Positions 36,554-44,921 of a stretch of 64,000 nucleotides of DNA are shown here, piece after piece. The notes beneath the pieces were generated by a model that had not been told where the DNA came from, did not search any database, and worked only from the letters and a program-made list of their open reading frames with translations. Origin of the DNA: Mesobacillus foraminis (GTDB taxonomy: Bacteria > Bacillota > Bacilli > Bacillales > Cytobacillaceae); the NCBI RefSeq assembly GCF_004340465.1, contig NZ_SLVV01000005.1, forward strand, positions 4,024 through 68,023, read 5' to 3'. The position numbers were made by a program, and so were the translations under genes. Each line of letters begins with the position of its first letter. Within the stretch, counting starts at the first letter, position 1.

Positions 36554-37882
36554 TTACGCTTCGATTTTTTGAAAGAATTGCGGCAGATGCTCTTTATGGG
36601 CTTCCAGCATTTCATCTAAAATCTGCTTTCCAACCTTATCGGATGGAACAAGCGGATTAATCGTCATGGCAAGCAGAGCGGTGTTATAGTCACCGGTGAC
36701 CGCAGCTTCAGCAGCAACACGTTCAAACGATTTAATTTGCTGTACCAATCCTCTGACCGCAACCGGAAGATCGCCAACAGCAATCGGCTTCGGGCCATCC
36801 TTTGTAATCACAGAGTTTACTTCGACAGCTGAATCATTCGGAATGCTGGCAATCGCACCATTGTTGCGAGTGTTGACCGGCTGAATATCCCTTTTGTCAT
36901 TGTAAATCGAGTTAATCAAGCTGCAGGCGGCATCGCTGTAGTAAGCACCTCCGCGTTTTTCCAGCTGCGGCGGCTTAATGTCAAGAGCAGGGTCTTTGTA
37001 CAGTTCAAAGAGCTCGGTTTCAAGCCTTTGCACAACTTCTGCACGAGTCCCTTCTGTTTCTGCTTTTTCCAATTCCTCTTTCAGCATTTCATCCGTCTTG
37101 TAGTAATAACGGTGGTAGCCGCACGGAATGACGCCCAATCCACGAATAAAGTCAGGCTCCCAGGAAAGGCCGGAGATGTTCTTCATCGTCATTTCATTTT
37201 CCGGATTCGCCATTGCTTCAATGACTTGCTCCTGGACACTTTTTCCGTCAAGGAATGTATCAAGACCAAATACCATATGGTTCAGGCCGGCAAAGTTGAC
37301 TTGCACGCGTTCTGGCTCAACTTCCAGTGATTTTGCAATTCCCATCCTCATGCCGATTGGAACGTTGCACAGGCCGACTACTTTTTTGATATTGCTGTAG
37401 CGCAGCACCGCTTCCGTTACCATGCCGGCAGGATTTGTAAAGTTGACCAGCCATGCTTCCGGGCAAAGCTCTTCAATATCCTTGCAGATCTCAAGGATAA
37501 CAGGAATGGTGCGAAGACCTTTAAATAATCCTCCTGGTCCATTTGTCTCCTGGCCAATTACATTGTATTTCAAAGGAATTCTTTCATCCTTTGCACGTGC
37601 TTCTAAAAGTCCGACACGAAATTGAGTTGTAACGAAATCTGCATCTTTCAAAGCTTCTCTTCGATCTAATGTTAAATGAACTTCAATTGGAAGCCCCGCT
37701 TTTTCAACCATGCGTTTTGCCAGGTTTCCGACGATCTCGAGTTTTTCTCTTCCCGCTTCAATATCCACCAGCCAAAGCTCTCTCACAGGAAGCTCATCGT
37801 ACCGCTTTATGAACCCTTCAACTAATTCAGGAGTATAGCTTGATCCTCCGCCAATTGTAACGATTTTAACGCCTTTTGACAT
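36554..37882 (-). CDS. licH: 6-phospho-beta-glucosidase LicH (GH4)
   Basis: 442 residues, the same length as B. subtilis LicH, with near-identical blocks: KIVTIGGGSSYTPELVEGF (NAD-binding), IGQETNGPGGLFKGLRTIP, NFTNPAGMVTEA, LCNVPIGM (Cys of the metal site), GLNHMVFG (His) and EKRGGAYYSDAACSLI. GH4 enzymes use NAD+ and Mn2+ in a redox-elimination mechanism and cleave 6-phospho-beta-glucosides delivered by a PTS. No PTS genes are in the window. GGAGG precedes the ATG. It is transcribed away from an RpiR regulator, unlike B. subtilis licBCAH under LicR. Confidence 0.95.
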   Translation of the reverse strand: MSKGVKIVTIGGGSSYTPELVEGFIKRYDELPVRELWLVDIEAGREKLEIVGNLAKRMVEKAGLPIEVHLTLDRREALKDADFVTTQFRVGLLEARAKDERIPLKYNVIGQETNGPGGLFKGLRTIPVILEICKDIEELCPEAWLVNFTNPAGMVTEAVLRYSNIKKVVGLCNVPIGMRMGIAKSLEVEPERVQVNFAGLNHMVFGLDTFLDGKSVQEQVIEAMANPENEMTMKNISGLSWEPDFIRGLGVIPCGYHRYYYKTDEMLKEELEKAETEGTRAEVVQRLETELFELYKDPALDIKPPQLEKRGGAYYSDAACSLINSIYNDKRDIQPVNTRNNGAIASIPNDSAVEVNSVITKDGPKPIAVGDLPVAVRGLVQQIKSFERVAAEAAVTGDYNTALLAMTINPLVPSDKVGKQILDEMLEAHKEHLPQFFQKIEA

Positions 37883-37924
37883 CTGCGAAAACCTCCAGAA
37901 ATATATTTTTCTGATCTCAAGTAA

Positions 37925-37953
37925 ATTGTATGAAATTCGACCGCGACCGTAAA
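37925..37953 (-). promoter_or_regulatory. Sigma-A promoter of licH
   Basis: On the minus strand: TTTACG (37948-37953), 17-bp spacer, TACAAT (37925-37930), about 40 bp before the licH start. Confidence 0.65.
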
Positions 37954-37995
37954 TATGATTGGGGCATTTAGGGTTTTATTCCATCGAAAGGAACT

Positions 37996-38013
37996 TGTTA
38001 CAATTGAGTAACA
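37996..38013. promoter_or_regulatory. Dyad in the licH/rpiR divergent region
   Basis: The perfect 6-bp arms TGTTAC/GTAACA with a 6-bp centre lie between the two divergent start sites. A TATGAT -10-like box for the regulator follows at 38031. It is a plausible operator for the RpiR protein. Confidence 0.5.
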
Positions 38014-38066
38014 CCTTGTTTTTTCTATGGTATGATAAAAGCACATAAGGGACAGGAGTGAGAAGA

Positions 38067-38801
38067 ATGTTTACGGGTGATGTGATTGCTTCCTTTAATG
38101 AACTAGAAACGTCTTTGTACAATTATATATCAAAGAACAGCGAAAAAGTCGTGTATATGCGGATTCGAGACTTAGCCGATGAGACACATGTCTCTACCTC
38201 GACGATTCTTAGATTTTGCCGAAAACTGAAATGCGAAGGCTTCTCGGAATTTAAAGTGAAACTGAAAATGTATCTGGATGAAAACGAAGAAGTAAATATC
38301 AAGAGCAGTCAGTACGTCATGTCTGAATTTGTGGAACGGACCAAAAACGGACACTTCGAAGCAGCCCTTCTTGATGCTGCTTCCTTAATTGTTCAATCCG
38401 ATAACCTGATTTTTATTGGTTCCGGCAGCTCGGGAATTCTCGCTGAGTATGGAGCGCGGTATTTCTCAAGTCTTGGAAAATTCTCCATGTATGTAAAAGA
38501 TCCCTATATTCCCATCCATGCGAACTATCTCCAAAATAGCACGACCATTGCCTTGTCGGTATCAGGTGAAAACAGATTTACTGTTTCCCATCTTAACGAG
38601 CTAAAACAAAAAGGCAGCAACATTATCTCTATTACCAATAATAAGCATTGCACCATTGCCAATATGGCCGATATCAATATCTCCTATTACGTGACAGAAG
38701 AATGGTATAAAAAATCCAACATCACAACCCAGATACCCGTTGTCTACATACTCGAGGAGACCGCTCGTAAAATGCAGAAGCTCACAGAACAGAGCGAGTG
38801 A
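38067..38801 (+). CDS. MurR/RpiR-family transcriptional regulator
   Basis: About 244 residues. The N-terminal helix-turn-helix (MRIRDLADETHVSTSTILRFCRKL) is followed by a C-terminal SIS sugar-phosphate-binding domain (about 105-235; IFIGSGSSGILAEYGARYF, VSGENRFTV). Such regulators bind phosphosugars and often control PTS/glycosidase genes; divergence from licH suggests that target. ATG at 38067 is chosen: AGGAG lies 8 nt upstream and overlaps the GTG at 38058, which would be untranslatable by it. Confidence 0.9.
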   Translation: MFTGDVIASFNELETSLYNYISKNSEKVVYMRIRDLADETHVSTSTILRFCRKLKCEGFSEFKVKLKMYLDENEEVNIKSSQYVMSEFVERTKNGHFEAALLDAASLIVQSDNLIFIGSGSSGILAEYGARYFSSLGKFSMYVKDPYIPIHANYLQNSTTIALSVSGENRFTVSHLNELKQKGSNIISITNNKHCTIANMADINISYYVTEEWYKKSNITTQIPVVYILEETARKMQKLTEQSE

Positions 38802-38818
38802 GAAATTTATTGAAGTAA

Positions 38819-38846
38819 GGCAGGAAGGCATCCTGCTTCTTTTTTA
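38819..38846 (+). terminator. Terminator of the RpiR regulator gene
   Basis: The stem GCAGGA/TCCTGC with a 5-nt loop is followed by CTTTTTT. Confidence 0.9.
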
Positions 38847-38894
38847 TGATTCCTAACTGTATTTGACCTTTCTCTTTCTAAACCATCTCCTTAA

Positions 38895-39420
38895 TCTTGT
38901 ACATGATTTCTACGTGACCTTTCTTTACTAAAAATCCTCACCCCGATCACGTACAGGCTTCCTACGTGACCTTCCTTTCCTCAACACCTTCACCCAGGTC
39001 ACATACAAGGTTCCTACGTGACCTTTCTTTCCTCAAAATCTTCACCTCGGTTACGTAGAGGCTCCCTACGTTACCTTTCTCTCCTCAAAATCTTCGACCC
39101 GGTCACGTACAGGCTCCCTATGTGACCTTCCTTTCCTCAAAATCTTCACCTCGGTCACGTACAGGCTCCCTATGTGACCTTTCTTTGCTCAGAGCCTTCA
39201 CCTCGGTCACGTAAAGGGTTTCTACGTGACCTTTCTTTCCTCAAAACCTTCACCTCGGTCATGTAAAAGGTTCCTACGTGACCTTCTTTTTACAGAACCA
39301 CCTCCTTGGTCACGTATAGGGTTTATACGTGGCCTTTCTTTACGCAAGACCTTCACCTCCGTCACGTACAGGATCTCTACGTAACTTTTCTCTTTTCCAG
39401 ACAATCTTCCTGGTCTTATA
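38895..39420. repeat. 52-bp minisatellite, about ten copies, each with an inverted repeat
   Basis: Units begin near 38946, 38997, 39049, 39101, 39153, 39205, 39257, 39308 and 39360, with decayed units at both ends. The period is 51-53 bp, mostly 52. Each unit holds GGTCACGTA, a 9-bp centre, then TACGTGACC, followed by a pyrimidine-rich stretch and CTTCACCTC. The dyad is the best-conserved part. Open frames through the array are by-products of the repeat. The rest of 39420-39698 is AT-rich and holds nothing else I can support. Confidence 0.92.
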
Positions 39421-39707
39421 CTGTGATTTCATTCAATCTCGTTAATCTTCTGCCGTTTTACGTTTAAAACATTCCACTCCATTTTCCCATTTTTAATTCC
39501 CCACTAAGATGTCAAAATATTAATTCAACTAATCTATCAGTATCAAAAAAGAATTCTAATATAAAACTCCGGCATCCCTCCCCCTTGGAAAATCATAGCT
39601 CACCATATCTATCATTTACATTGCTTGCTTGGAAACTTGCATGTCTGATGCACAAAATGGGTAAAGGATATCACTTGTTTAAAAAATGAATAGAAGGTGT
39701 GGAGCAT

Positions 39708-40853
39708 TTGAATCTAACTTTAGCCATTGGCTTGTTTTTACTAATATTATTTATCGCCGGAATCATCGGGGAGAGAATCCTTAAAATACCTGACATCCTC
39801 CTCTATATATTGCTCGGACTGGGGCTTGCAGGCTTCTTCCATGAAACAAAAGTGGTGGAAATGGCGGGTGAAATTGGGCTGGTCCTTCTGTTTTTCCTGC
39901 TGGGATTAGAGTTTTCCGTAAAGCGTCTTGCAGAAAATGGGAGCAAGGTCTGGAAAGGAGGGCTTTTGGATGTCTTCCTCGGCCTCGGTGTTACTTCTGT
40001 TATCTGTTATCTGTTCGGACTGGACTGGGTCTCCGCATTGCTCGTGGGGGGAATCGTCTACGCAACTAGTTCGTCCATAACCGCAAAACTGTTAAATGAT
40101 AAAAATCGGACTGAAAACAAAGAGTCAGAATTTATGCTGCTTGTCCTGATCTTCGAGGATCTATTGGCGCCCATTTTGGTTACCATCCTCATTGGGCTGA
40201 CTGGTGAAGGCTTTACACCGATGGATTTCCTTTTTACCTTTTTAAAAATAATCTTGCTTGTGGGCATTGCCATTTTCTTTGCAAAAATTGTATTCAAGAA
40301 ATCAGAAGCGATTTTAAAAGAGTTTGGCAAGGATGACTCCTTTGTCGTGCTGATTGCCGCCATTGCCCTGACCTATGCGGGGGTCGCCGTATTTTTTGGT
40401 CTTTCCGAAGTCATCGGTGCCTTTTTAGCAGGGATGATGCTTTCTGAAGTCAGTTTGAAAGAACGGATCGAAAAAGCAGTCCTACCCGTCCGGAACGTGT
40501 TCCTGCCGTTTTTCTTTTTAAACTTCGGCATGCACATTACGCTGACGAAGGATATTCCTTATATTGGTCTCCTTGTGACATTGGTCGCCTGGTCGATTAT
40601 CCATAAAATTGCTTTAGGTTACTTTGGGGGACAATGGTACGGATTGTCCAAATTCCATTCCCTGAAGGCTGGCTTGTCTTTGACACAGCGCGGGGAATTT
40701 TCCGTAATCATTGCGGCGATGGCTGCAGGTCAATTGAAGATTTTTGCCGGAATCTATATATTGGCCATCGCCCTGATTGGCACCATCCTGTTCCAGATTG
40801 CCCCTAAGCTAAACAAGAAGATTTTTAAAGAGGTGGATAAAATAAAAGCATAA
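39708..40853 (+). CDS. CPA2-family cation:proton antiporter
   Basis: About 381 residues with eleven or twelve hydrophobic segments and no C-terminal TrkA domain, like the membrane subunit of KhtU/KefB-type systems. Family blocks include LLFFLLGLEFS, the central ATSSSITAKLL and DDSFVVLIAAIALTYA. It exchanges K+ or Na+ for H+. No KhtS/T-like partners adjoin it. TTG at 39708 is preferred (AAGGTG 8 nt upstream); GTG at 39699 lies too near any ribosome site. Single gene between the minisatellite and a terminator. Confidence 0.85.
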   Translation: MNLTLAIGLFLLILFIAGIIGERILKIPDILLYILLGLGLAGFFHETKVVEMAGEIGLVLLFFLLGLEFSVKRLAENGSKVWKGGLLDVFLGLGVTSVICYLFGLDWVSALLVGGIVYATSSSITAKLLNDKNRTENKESEFMLLVLIFEDLLAPILVTILIGLTGEGFTPMDFLFTFLKIILLVGIAIFFAKIVFKKSEAILKEFGKDDSFVVLIAAIALTYAGVAVFFGLSEVIGAFLAGMMLSEVSLKERIEKAVLPVRNVFLPFFFLNFGMHITLTKDIPYIGLLVTLVAWSIIHKIALGYFGGQWYGLSKFHSLKAGLSLTQRGEFSVIIAAMAAGQLKIFAGIYILAIALIGTILFQIAPKLNKKIFKEVDKIKA

Positions 40854-40858
40854 AAAAA

Positions 40859-40890
40859 CAAAACACCTTCACTCTGTGTGGAGGTGTTTT
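40859..40890 (+). terminator. Terminator of the antiporter gene
   Basis: The stem AAAACACCTTCAC/GTGGAGGTGTTTT (one mismatch) ends in a T-run. Confidence 0.85.
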
Positions 40891-40966
40891 CGCCTTCAAG
40901 TACCTTTCCATATAAATTTAATTTGAATGCTTTGTATAAGACCTAAAGTTTTCCTTCAAAAGATGA

Positions 40967-42292
40967 TTAATGGCCCGTAGAAGGCTTTCCGTTCAACGGC
41001 TTCTCAAAAATGGTCAGATCGATCGACTCAGCCATCACTTTTAAGCCCAGGTCGTTTGGATGCAAAGCATCGCCGCTGTCGTATTCCTTGCGGAGTTTTT
41101 CATGATCATTGGGATCAGCCAATGCCCTGTCAAAATCAATAAAGCCATCCAGCATAATGCTGCTTCGGATCCAGGCATTCACTTCCTGGCGAGTTTGTTC
41201 ACCCTTCTCCGTATAGTAAACACCTTCGTCATAGCCCTTAAATGGAGTCAGAGTCCCTGCATAAATTTTGATTCCACGCTCATGTGCCTTGGCGGCAATT
41301 TCTTTTATCCCTTCAATGATCCTGCTTGAATCATGCACATGGGGTTCGTGGCCAATATCATTGATTCCTTCCAAAAGGATAAGATCCGTTACTCCTGTTT
41401 GTGAAAAAACATCCCTATCGAGCCTGGCCAATGCTTTTTCACCGAATATAGGCGAATCAGAAAGGATTCGATTGCCCGAAATCCCCTGATTCAAAACAGA
41501 AAAGGTCTGGTTCTTAATTTCTGAATCAAGACGGTCGTTTAAGACATCGGTCCAGCGACGATTTTCGTTAAGAGAAGAGAGATATCCATCTGTAATGGAG
41601 TCCCCTAATGCGACGATGACCCTGGATTTCTTTTTATTATTTTTTTTCACGTCAACTCCCGAAAGCCAGAACCATGCATCAAAGCTTTCTGTGAATCCGC
41701 TGTCATTACTGTCAGCGGCAAAGTCACCCTGGTTGGAAATATAAGTGGTTGAGTTTGATGTATTATGCCAGGTAGCCGGACCGCTTTCACCATGTATGTA
41801 GAGGCTGACCGTCAAGTCAGATCCGTCCTGCACTTCAAATGGAACAGGATCGCTAAAGACTTCTTCCCCCTGTGGAATCGTTACCGACTGTTTGCCAGCA
41901 AAGGTTAATGGTTTGACAGAACCCGGAACCGCCTCGGCTCCTTGTTTTGTAAGTCCAACGGTAACCTTTCCAAAAGTGATCGGCTTCGTTCCAAATTGAT
42001 TGGACAGGCGAATCCGGACAGCTGAGCCAGACGCATGTGGGTGGATGACCATCCGGATCGTTTGGTTCACAAAACCCTTACGAGAAGTTCCTCCGTCCCA
42101 ATCAACAGTCTCCCAGGCCGCTGTCTGACTGGCGGACCACGCACCGATCCACTCACCTGTTTTCTCAGGCGTCTTAGCTGCTGCGCTTTTCGCTGAATCA
42201 AGCGGGCTGCAAATCAGTCCCACGATTAAGACTGTCATTAAAATAAACCCTATTCCATTCCTCTTCAACGTTTCTCCTCCTTTATTCGTCAT
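40967..42292 (-). CDS. Secreted SGNH/GDSL hydrolase
   Basis: About 441 residues with a hydrophobic signal peptide (GIGFILMTVLIVGLICS). An N-terminal beta domain (about 50-210) precedes an SGNH hydrolase domain with block I GDSITDGY, block III LEGINDIG and block V DALHPND (catalytic Ser, Asn, Asp/His). Secreted two-part SGNH enzymes often deacetylate plant polysaccharides, which fits the window, though the substrate is unproven. Two starts each have a good Shine-Dalgarno: ATG 42292 (AGGAGG, 6 nt) and TTG 42268 (AAAGGAGG, 7 nt). The TTG start would put the signal peptide right at the N-terminus. Confidence 0.85.
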   Translation of the reverse strand: MTNKGGETLKRNGIGFILMTVLIVGLICSPLDSAKSAAAKTPEKTGEWIGAWSASQTAAWETVDWDGGTSRKGFVNQTIRMVIHPHASGSAVRIRLSNQFGTKPITFGKVTVGLTKQGAEAVPGSVKPLTFAGKQSVTIPQGEEVFSDPVPFEVQDGSDLTVSLYIHGESGPATWHNTSNSTTYISNQGDFAADSNDSGFTESFDAWFWLSGVDVKKNNKKKSRVIVALGDSITDGYLSSLNENRRWTDVLNDRLDSEIKNQTFSVLNQGISGNRILSDSPIFGEKALARLDRDVFSQTGVTDLILLEGINDIGHEPHVHDSSRIIEGIKEIAAKAHERGIKIYAGTLTPFKGYDEGVYYTEKGEQTRQEVNAWIRSSIMLDGFIDFDRALADPNDHEKLRKEYDSGDALHPNDLGLKVMAESIDLTIFEKPLNGKPSTGH

Positions 42293-42446
42293 AAGCTTCC
42301 TCCTAAATATCACAAGAAATCTCTCAGCCTCACCCCCTCTTTTGACTATTCAATTCTTGCTAAAAGTTTGACCCATGCATATTCGAACATTCATTTTAGA
42401 GAAACCATGACTTTTCCCCTTTAAATTTTCTATATTTTCCGATAAA

Positions 42447-42476
42447 ATTATATCATCCGATATTTTGTTTGTACAA
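42447..42476 (-). promoter_or_regulatory. Promoter of the SGNH hydrolase gene
   Basis: On the minus strand: TTGTAC (42471-42476), 18-bp spacer, perfect TATAAT (42447-42452). The -35 box lies inside the dyad described next. Confidence 0.65.
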
Positions 42477-42484
42477 CAAACAAA
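42464..42484. promoter_or_regulatory. 21-bp operator-like dyad over the -35 box
   Basis: Perfect 9-bp arms TTTGTTTGT/ACAAACAAA around a 3-bp centre. It covers the -35 element of the SGNH promoter and lies in the region shared with the divergent dehydratase gene, a layout typical of a repressor site. The cognate regulator is not identifiable here. Confidence 0.65.
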
Positions 42485-42641
42485 CTAAGTAGAGGCCATG
42501 ATAAAAGATCACGCATTCACTACCTTTTATTAAGTTTGGCTTTACTTTTTTGAATACAGCTATTGAGGAACGAAGATCAGACTGATCGACACCAAGGTTT
42601 GGTATTTAAACCATAGTGTTGTATGTTTCAACAAGCTTTAT

Positions 42642-42655
42642 TGAAAGCGCTTTTA
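42642..42655 (+). promoter_or_regulatory. cre-like site before the dehydratase
   Basis: TGAAAGCGCTTTTA matches the cre consensus except at one position. It sits 20 bp before the dehydratase start, where bound CcpA would block transcription. Confidence 0.55.
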
Positions 42656-42674
42656 AAGAAGGGAGACCATATTA

Positions 42675-44678
42675 TTGAGTTATTCAGTCAAAGATTTAAT
42701 GCGAGATTCAAATTCAGATATCTTTTCGATTCGGACAAAAGCTTTGGGGCCTCAAGGAAAACTTCCCCTTACTGACCATATGCTTCGAAACGAACCAAGC
42801 GGGAATTTATTTGGCTTGACACAAAATGTCGGAATGGGATGGAAACCTTCCAAATTAAACGGCAAGCAGGTTCTTCTTTTAAGCACGCAAGGCGGAATGA
42901 AGGACACAAATGGGAATCCTATTGCACTCGGTTATCACACCGGCCATTGGGAACTGGATCTTTTAATGAAGGAAGCTGCACATGAAATCAGTGGAGCTGG
43001 CGGCATCCCTTTTGCGGCATACGTCAGTGACCCGTGTGATGGAAGATCACAAGGAACGACTGGCATGTTCGATTCCCTCCCCTTTCGAAATGACGCAGCG
43101 ATCGTATTCAGGCGTTTAGTTCGCTCTTTGCCGACCCGGAAAGCCGCTATTGGAATAGCTACCTGTGATAAAGGGCTTCCGGCCATGATGATTGCCATGG
43201 CCTCCATGCATGACTTGCCTACGGTTGTCATTCCCGGCGGCGTCACACTTCCCCCTGTTTACGGTGAGGATGCAGCCAAGATACAAACGATTGGGGCGCG
43301 ATATTCCAATGATGAATTAAGCCTTGAAGAAGCAGCTGAACTAGGCTGCCGGGCTTGCGCCACACCGGGGGGCGGATGCCAATTTCTTGGCACAGCTGCC
43401 ACTGCACAGGTAGTCTCCGAGGCATTGGGGCTTTCAGTGCCGCATTCCGCATTGGCTCCCTCTGGCCAGGAGGTATGGAAGGAAATGGCCAGGCAATCAG
43501 CCCGTGCTGTTATTCACCTTGAAGAACAAGGCATTACAACAAAAGAAATTGTAACCAATGCCGCTATTCGAAATGCAATGGTGGTGCATGCTGCATTTGG
43601 CGGATCAACAAACCTGCTTTTACATATTCCTGCCATTGCCCATGCCGCCGGATGTGACATCCCTGCCGTCGAGGACTGGATTGAAGTGAACAAAGCGACT
43701 CCAAGGCTGGTCAGTGTTCTTCCAAACGGACCCGTTCACCACCCAACCATCCGGGCCTTTTTAGCGGGAGGAGTGCCCGAAGTCATGCTGCATTTGCGCT
43801 CTTTAGGTTTACTGGACGAAAGCGTTATGACAGTAACTGGGAAGACTTTGCGAGAGAACCTGGATTGGTGGGAGAAATCTGAAAGACGGAAAAAAATGAA
43901 GGAAATTCTTGAACTCGAAGATTATGTTCCTGCTGGCGAGGTGATCATGTCCCCAAGTGAGGCAAAGAAAAGAGGCCTTCATTCTACCTTGACGTTTCCG
44001 ACCGGCAATATTGCACCTGAAGGATCCATCATCAAATCAACATCCATTGACCCTGAAAAACTGGATGAAAATGGAGTTTTCTATCATAAAAGCACTGCTA
44101 AAGTTTTTACGAGTGAGCGGGAAGCAATCTCGGCAATCAAAAATGGGGAAATCCATGCTGGCGATATCATGGTTGTGGTTGGCTGCGGCCCTCTTGGCAC
44201 CGGTATGGAGGAAACCTATCAGCTCACTTCTGCCTTGAAGCATCTTTCTTACGGAAAACACGTGACTCTGTTGACGGATGCTCGTTTCTCGGGAGTGTCT
44301 ACCGGGGCATGTATCGGTCATGTCGGGCCAGAAGGTCTTGCGGGCGGGCCAATTGGAAAATTAAGAACGGGAGACCTGATCGAGGTCTCAATCGATACAC
44401 AGGCTCTGGAGGGTCATCTTCATTTTCTTGGAACCCTCGACAATGAAGCCACACCCGAAGAAGGAAGCATCATCCTTTCTCGGCGTCCTAGAAACGCGGA
44501 GGTAAAACCGTCACCGCAGCTTCCAGATGATACTCGTCTCTGGGCAGCCCTCCAATCGGTGAGTGGCGGCACTTGGCGCGGAAGCATCTATGACGTCGAT
44601 CGGATTATTGAAGTGTTAAAGGCTGGGGAAGAAGCGTTGAAGAGGAGTCAGCAGGAAAGACAGCCGAACAGCCTTTAA
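42675..44678 (+). CDS. IlvD/Edd-family dehydratase, YjhG/YagF type (D-xylonate dehydratase)
   Basis: 667 residues, near the 655 of E. coli YjhG and YagF. It has the Fe-S dehydratase cysteines in [16 protein letters not shown] and [13 protein letters not shown], the block [20 protein letters not shown] and the C-terminal [20 protein letters not shown]. The subgroup dehydrates D-xylonate to 2-keto-3-deoxy-D-xylonate; related sugar acids are possible. The start is TTG with AAGGGAG upstream. No aldolase or dehydrogenase of the pathway adjoins it. The cre-like site suggests glucose repression. Confidence 0.88.
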   Translation: MSYSVKDLMRDSNSDIFSIRTKALGPQGKLPLTDHMLRNEPSGNLFGLTQNVGMGWKPSKLNGKQVLLLSTQGGMKDTNGNPIALGYHTGHWELDLLMKEAAHEISGAGGIPFAAYVSDPCDGRSQGTTGMFDSLPFRNDAAIVFRRLVRSLPTRKAAIGIATCDKGLPAMMIAMASMHDLPTVVIPGGVTLPPVYGEDAAKIQTIGARYSNDELSLEEAAELGCRACATPGGGCQFLGTAATAQVVSEALGLSVPHSALAPSGQEVWKEMARQSARAVIHLEEQGITTKEIVTNAAIRNAMVVHAAFGGSTNLLLHIPAIAHAAGCDIPAVEDWIEVNKATPRLVSVLPNGPVHHPTIRAFLAGGVPEVMLHLRSLGLLDESVMTVTGKTLRENLDWWEKSERRKKMKEILELEDYVPAGEVIMSPSEAKKRGLHSTLTFPTGNIAPEGSIIKSTSIDPEKLDENGVFYHKSTAKVFTSEREAISAIKNGEIHAGDIMVVVGCGPLGTGMEETYQLTSALKHLSYGKHVTLLTDARFSGVSTGACIGHVGPEGLAGGPIGKLRTGDLIEVSIDTQALEGHLHFLGTLDNEATPEEGSIILSRRPRNAEVKPSPQLPDDTRLWAALQSVSGGTWRGSIYDVDRIIEVLKAGEEALKRSQQERQPNSL

Positions 44679-44735
44679 CCTGTATTTCCCTCCCTGCTTC
44701 ATCATGCAGGCACCACACCTGGTCTATATTACATT

Positions 44736-44771
44736 ATAAAATAACGGGATCCTTTTACAGGTTCCCGTTAT
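44736..44771. terminator. Stem-loop between convergent genes
   Basis: The perfect stem ATAACGGGA/TCCCGTTAT has a T-rich tail on the minus strand. Confidence 0.55.
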
Positions 44772-44824
44772 CCGCATCTCACAGAGAAATCATCGTTACC
44801 AGATTAGTAAGAAACTAATAAACA

Positions 44825-44854
44825 CAAAGGCTGTGGGAGCCTGGCCCCATAGCC
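44825..44854. terminator. Stem-loop after pbuX
   Basis: The stem AAGGCTGTGGG/CCCCATAGCCTT (nearly perfect) with a 7-nt loop is followed by moderately T-rich DNA on either strand. It is probably the pbuX terminator. Confidence 0.55.
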
Positions 44855-44921
44855 TTCGATTTAACTCCTCAGTCCTTTTTAATAATCTTGATGTCCCTTT
44901 AAATTTCCTCTGTTTAATCCC

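Noticed and set aside
39222-39404. Small minus-strand protein within the minisatellite
   Set aside because: Its sequence is the translated 52-bp repeat; there is no ribosome site and no reason to expect translation.
42464-42484. AraR operator
   Set aside because: The dyad shares TTTGTAC-like letters with AraR sites but has the wrong spacing and centre for the ATTTGTACGTACAAAT type.
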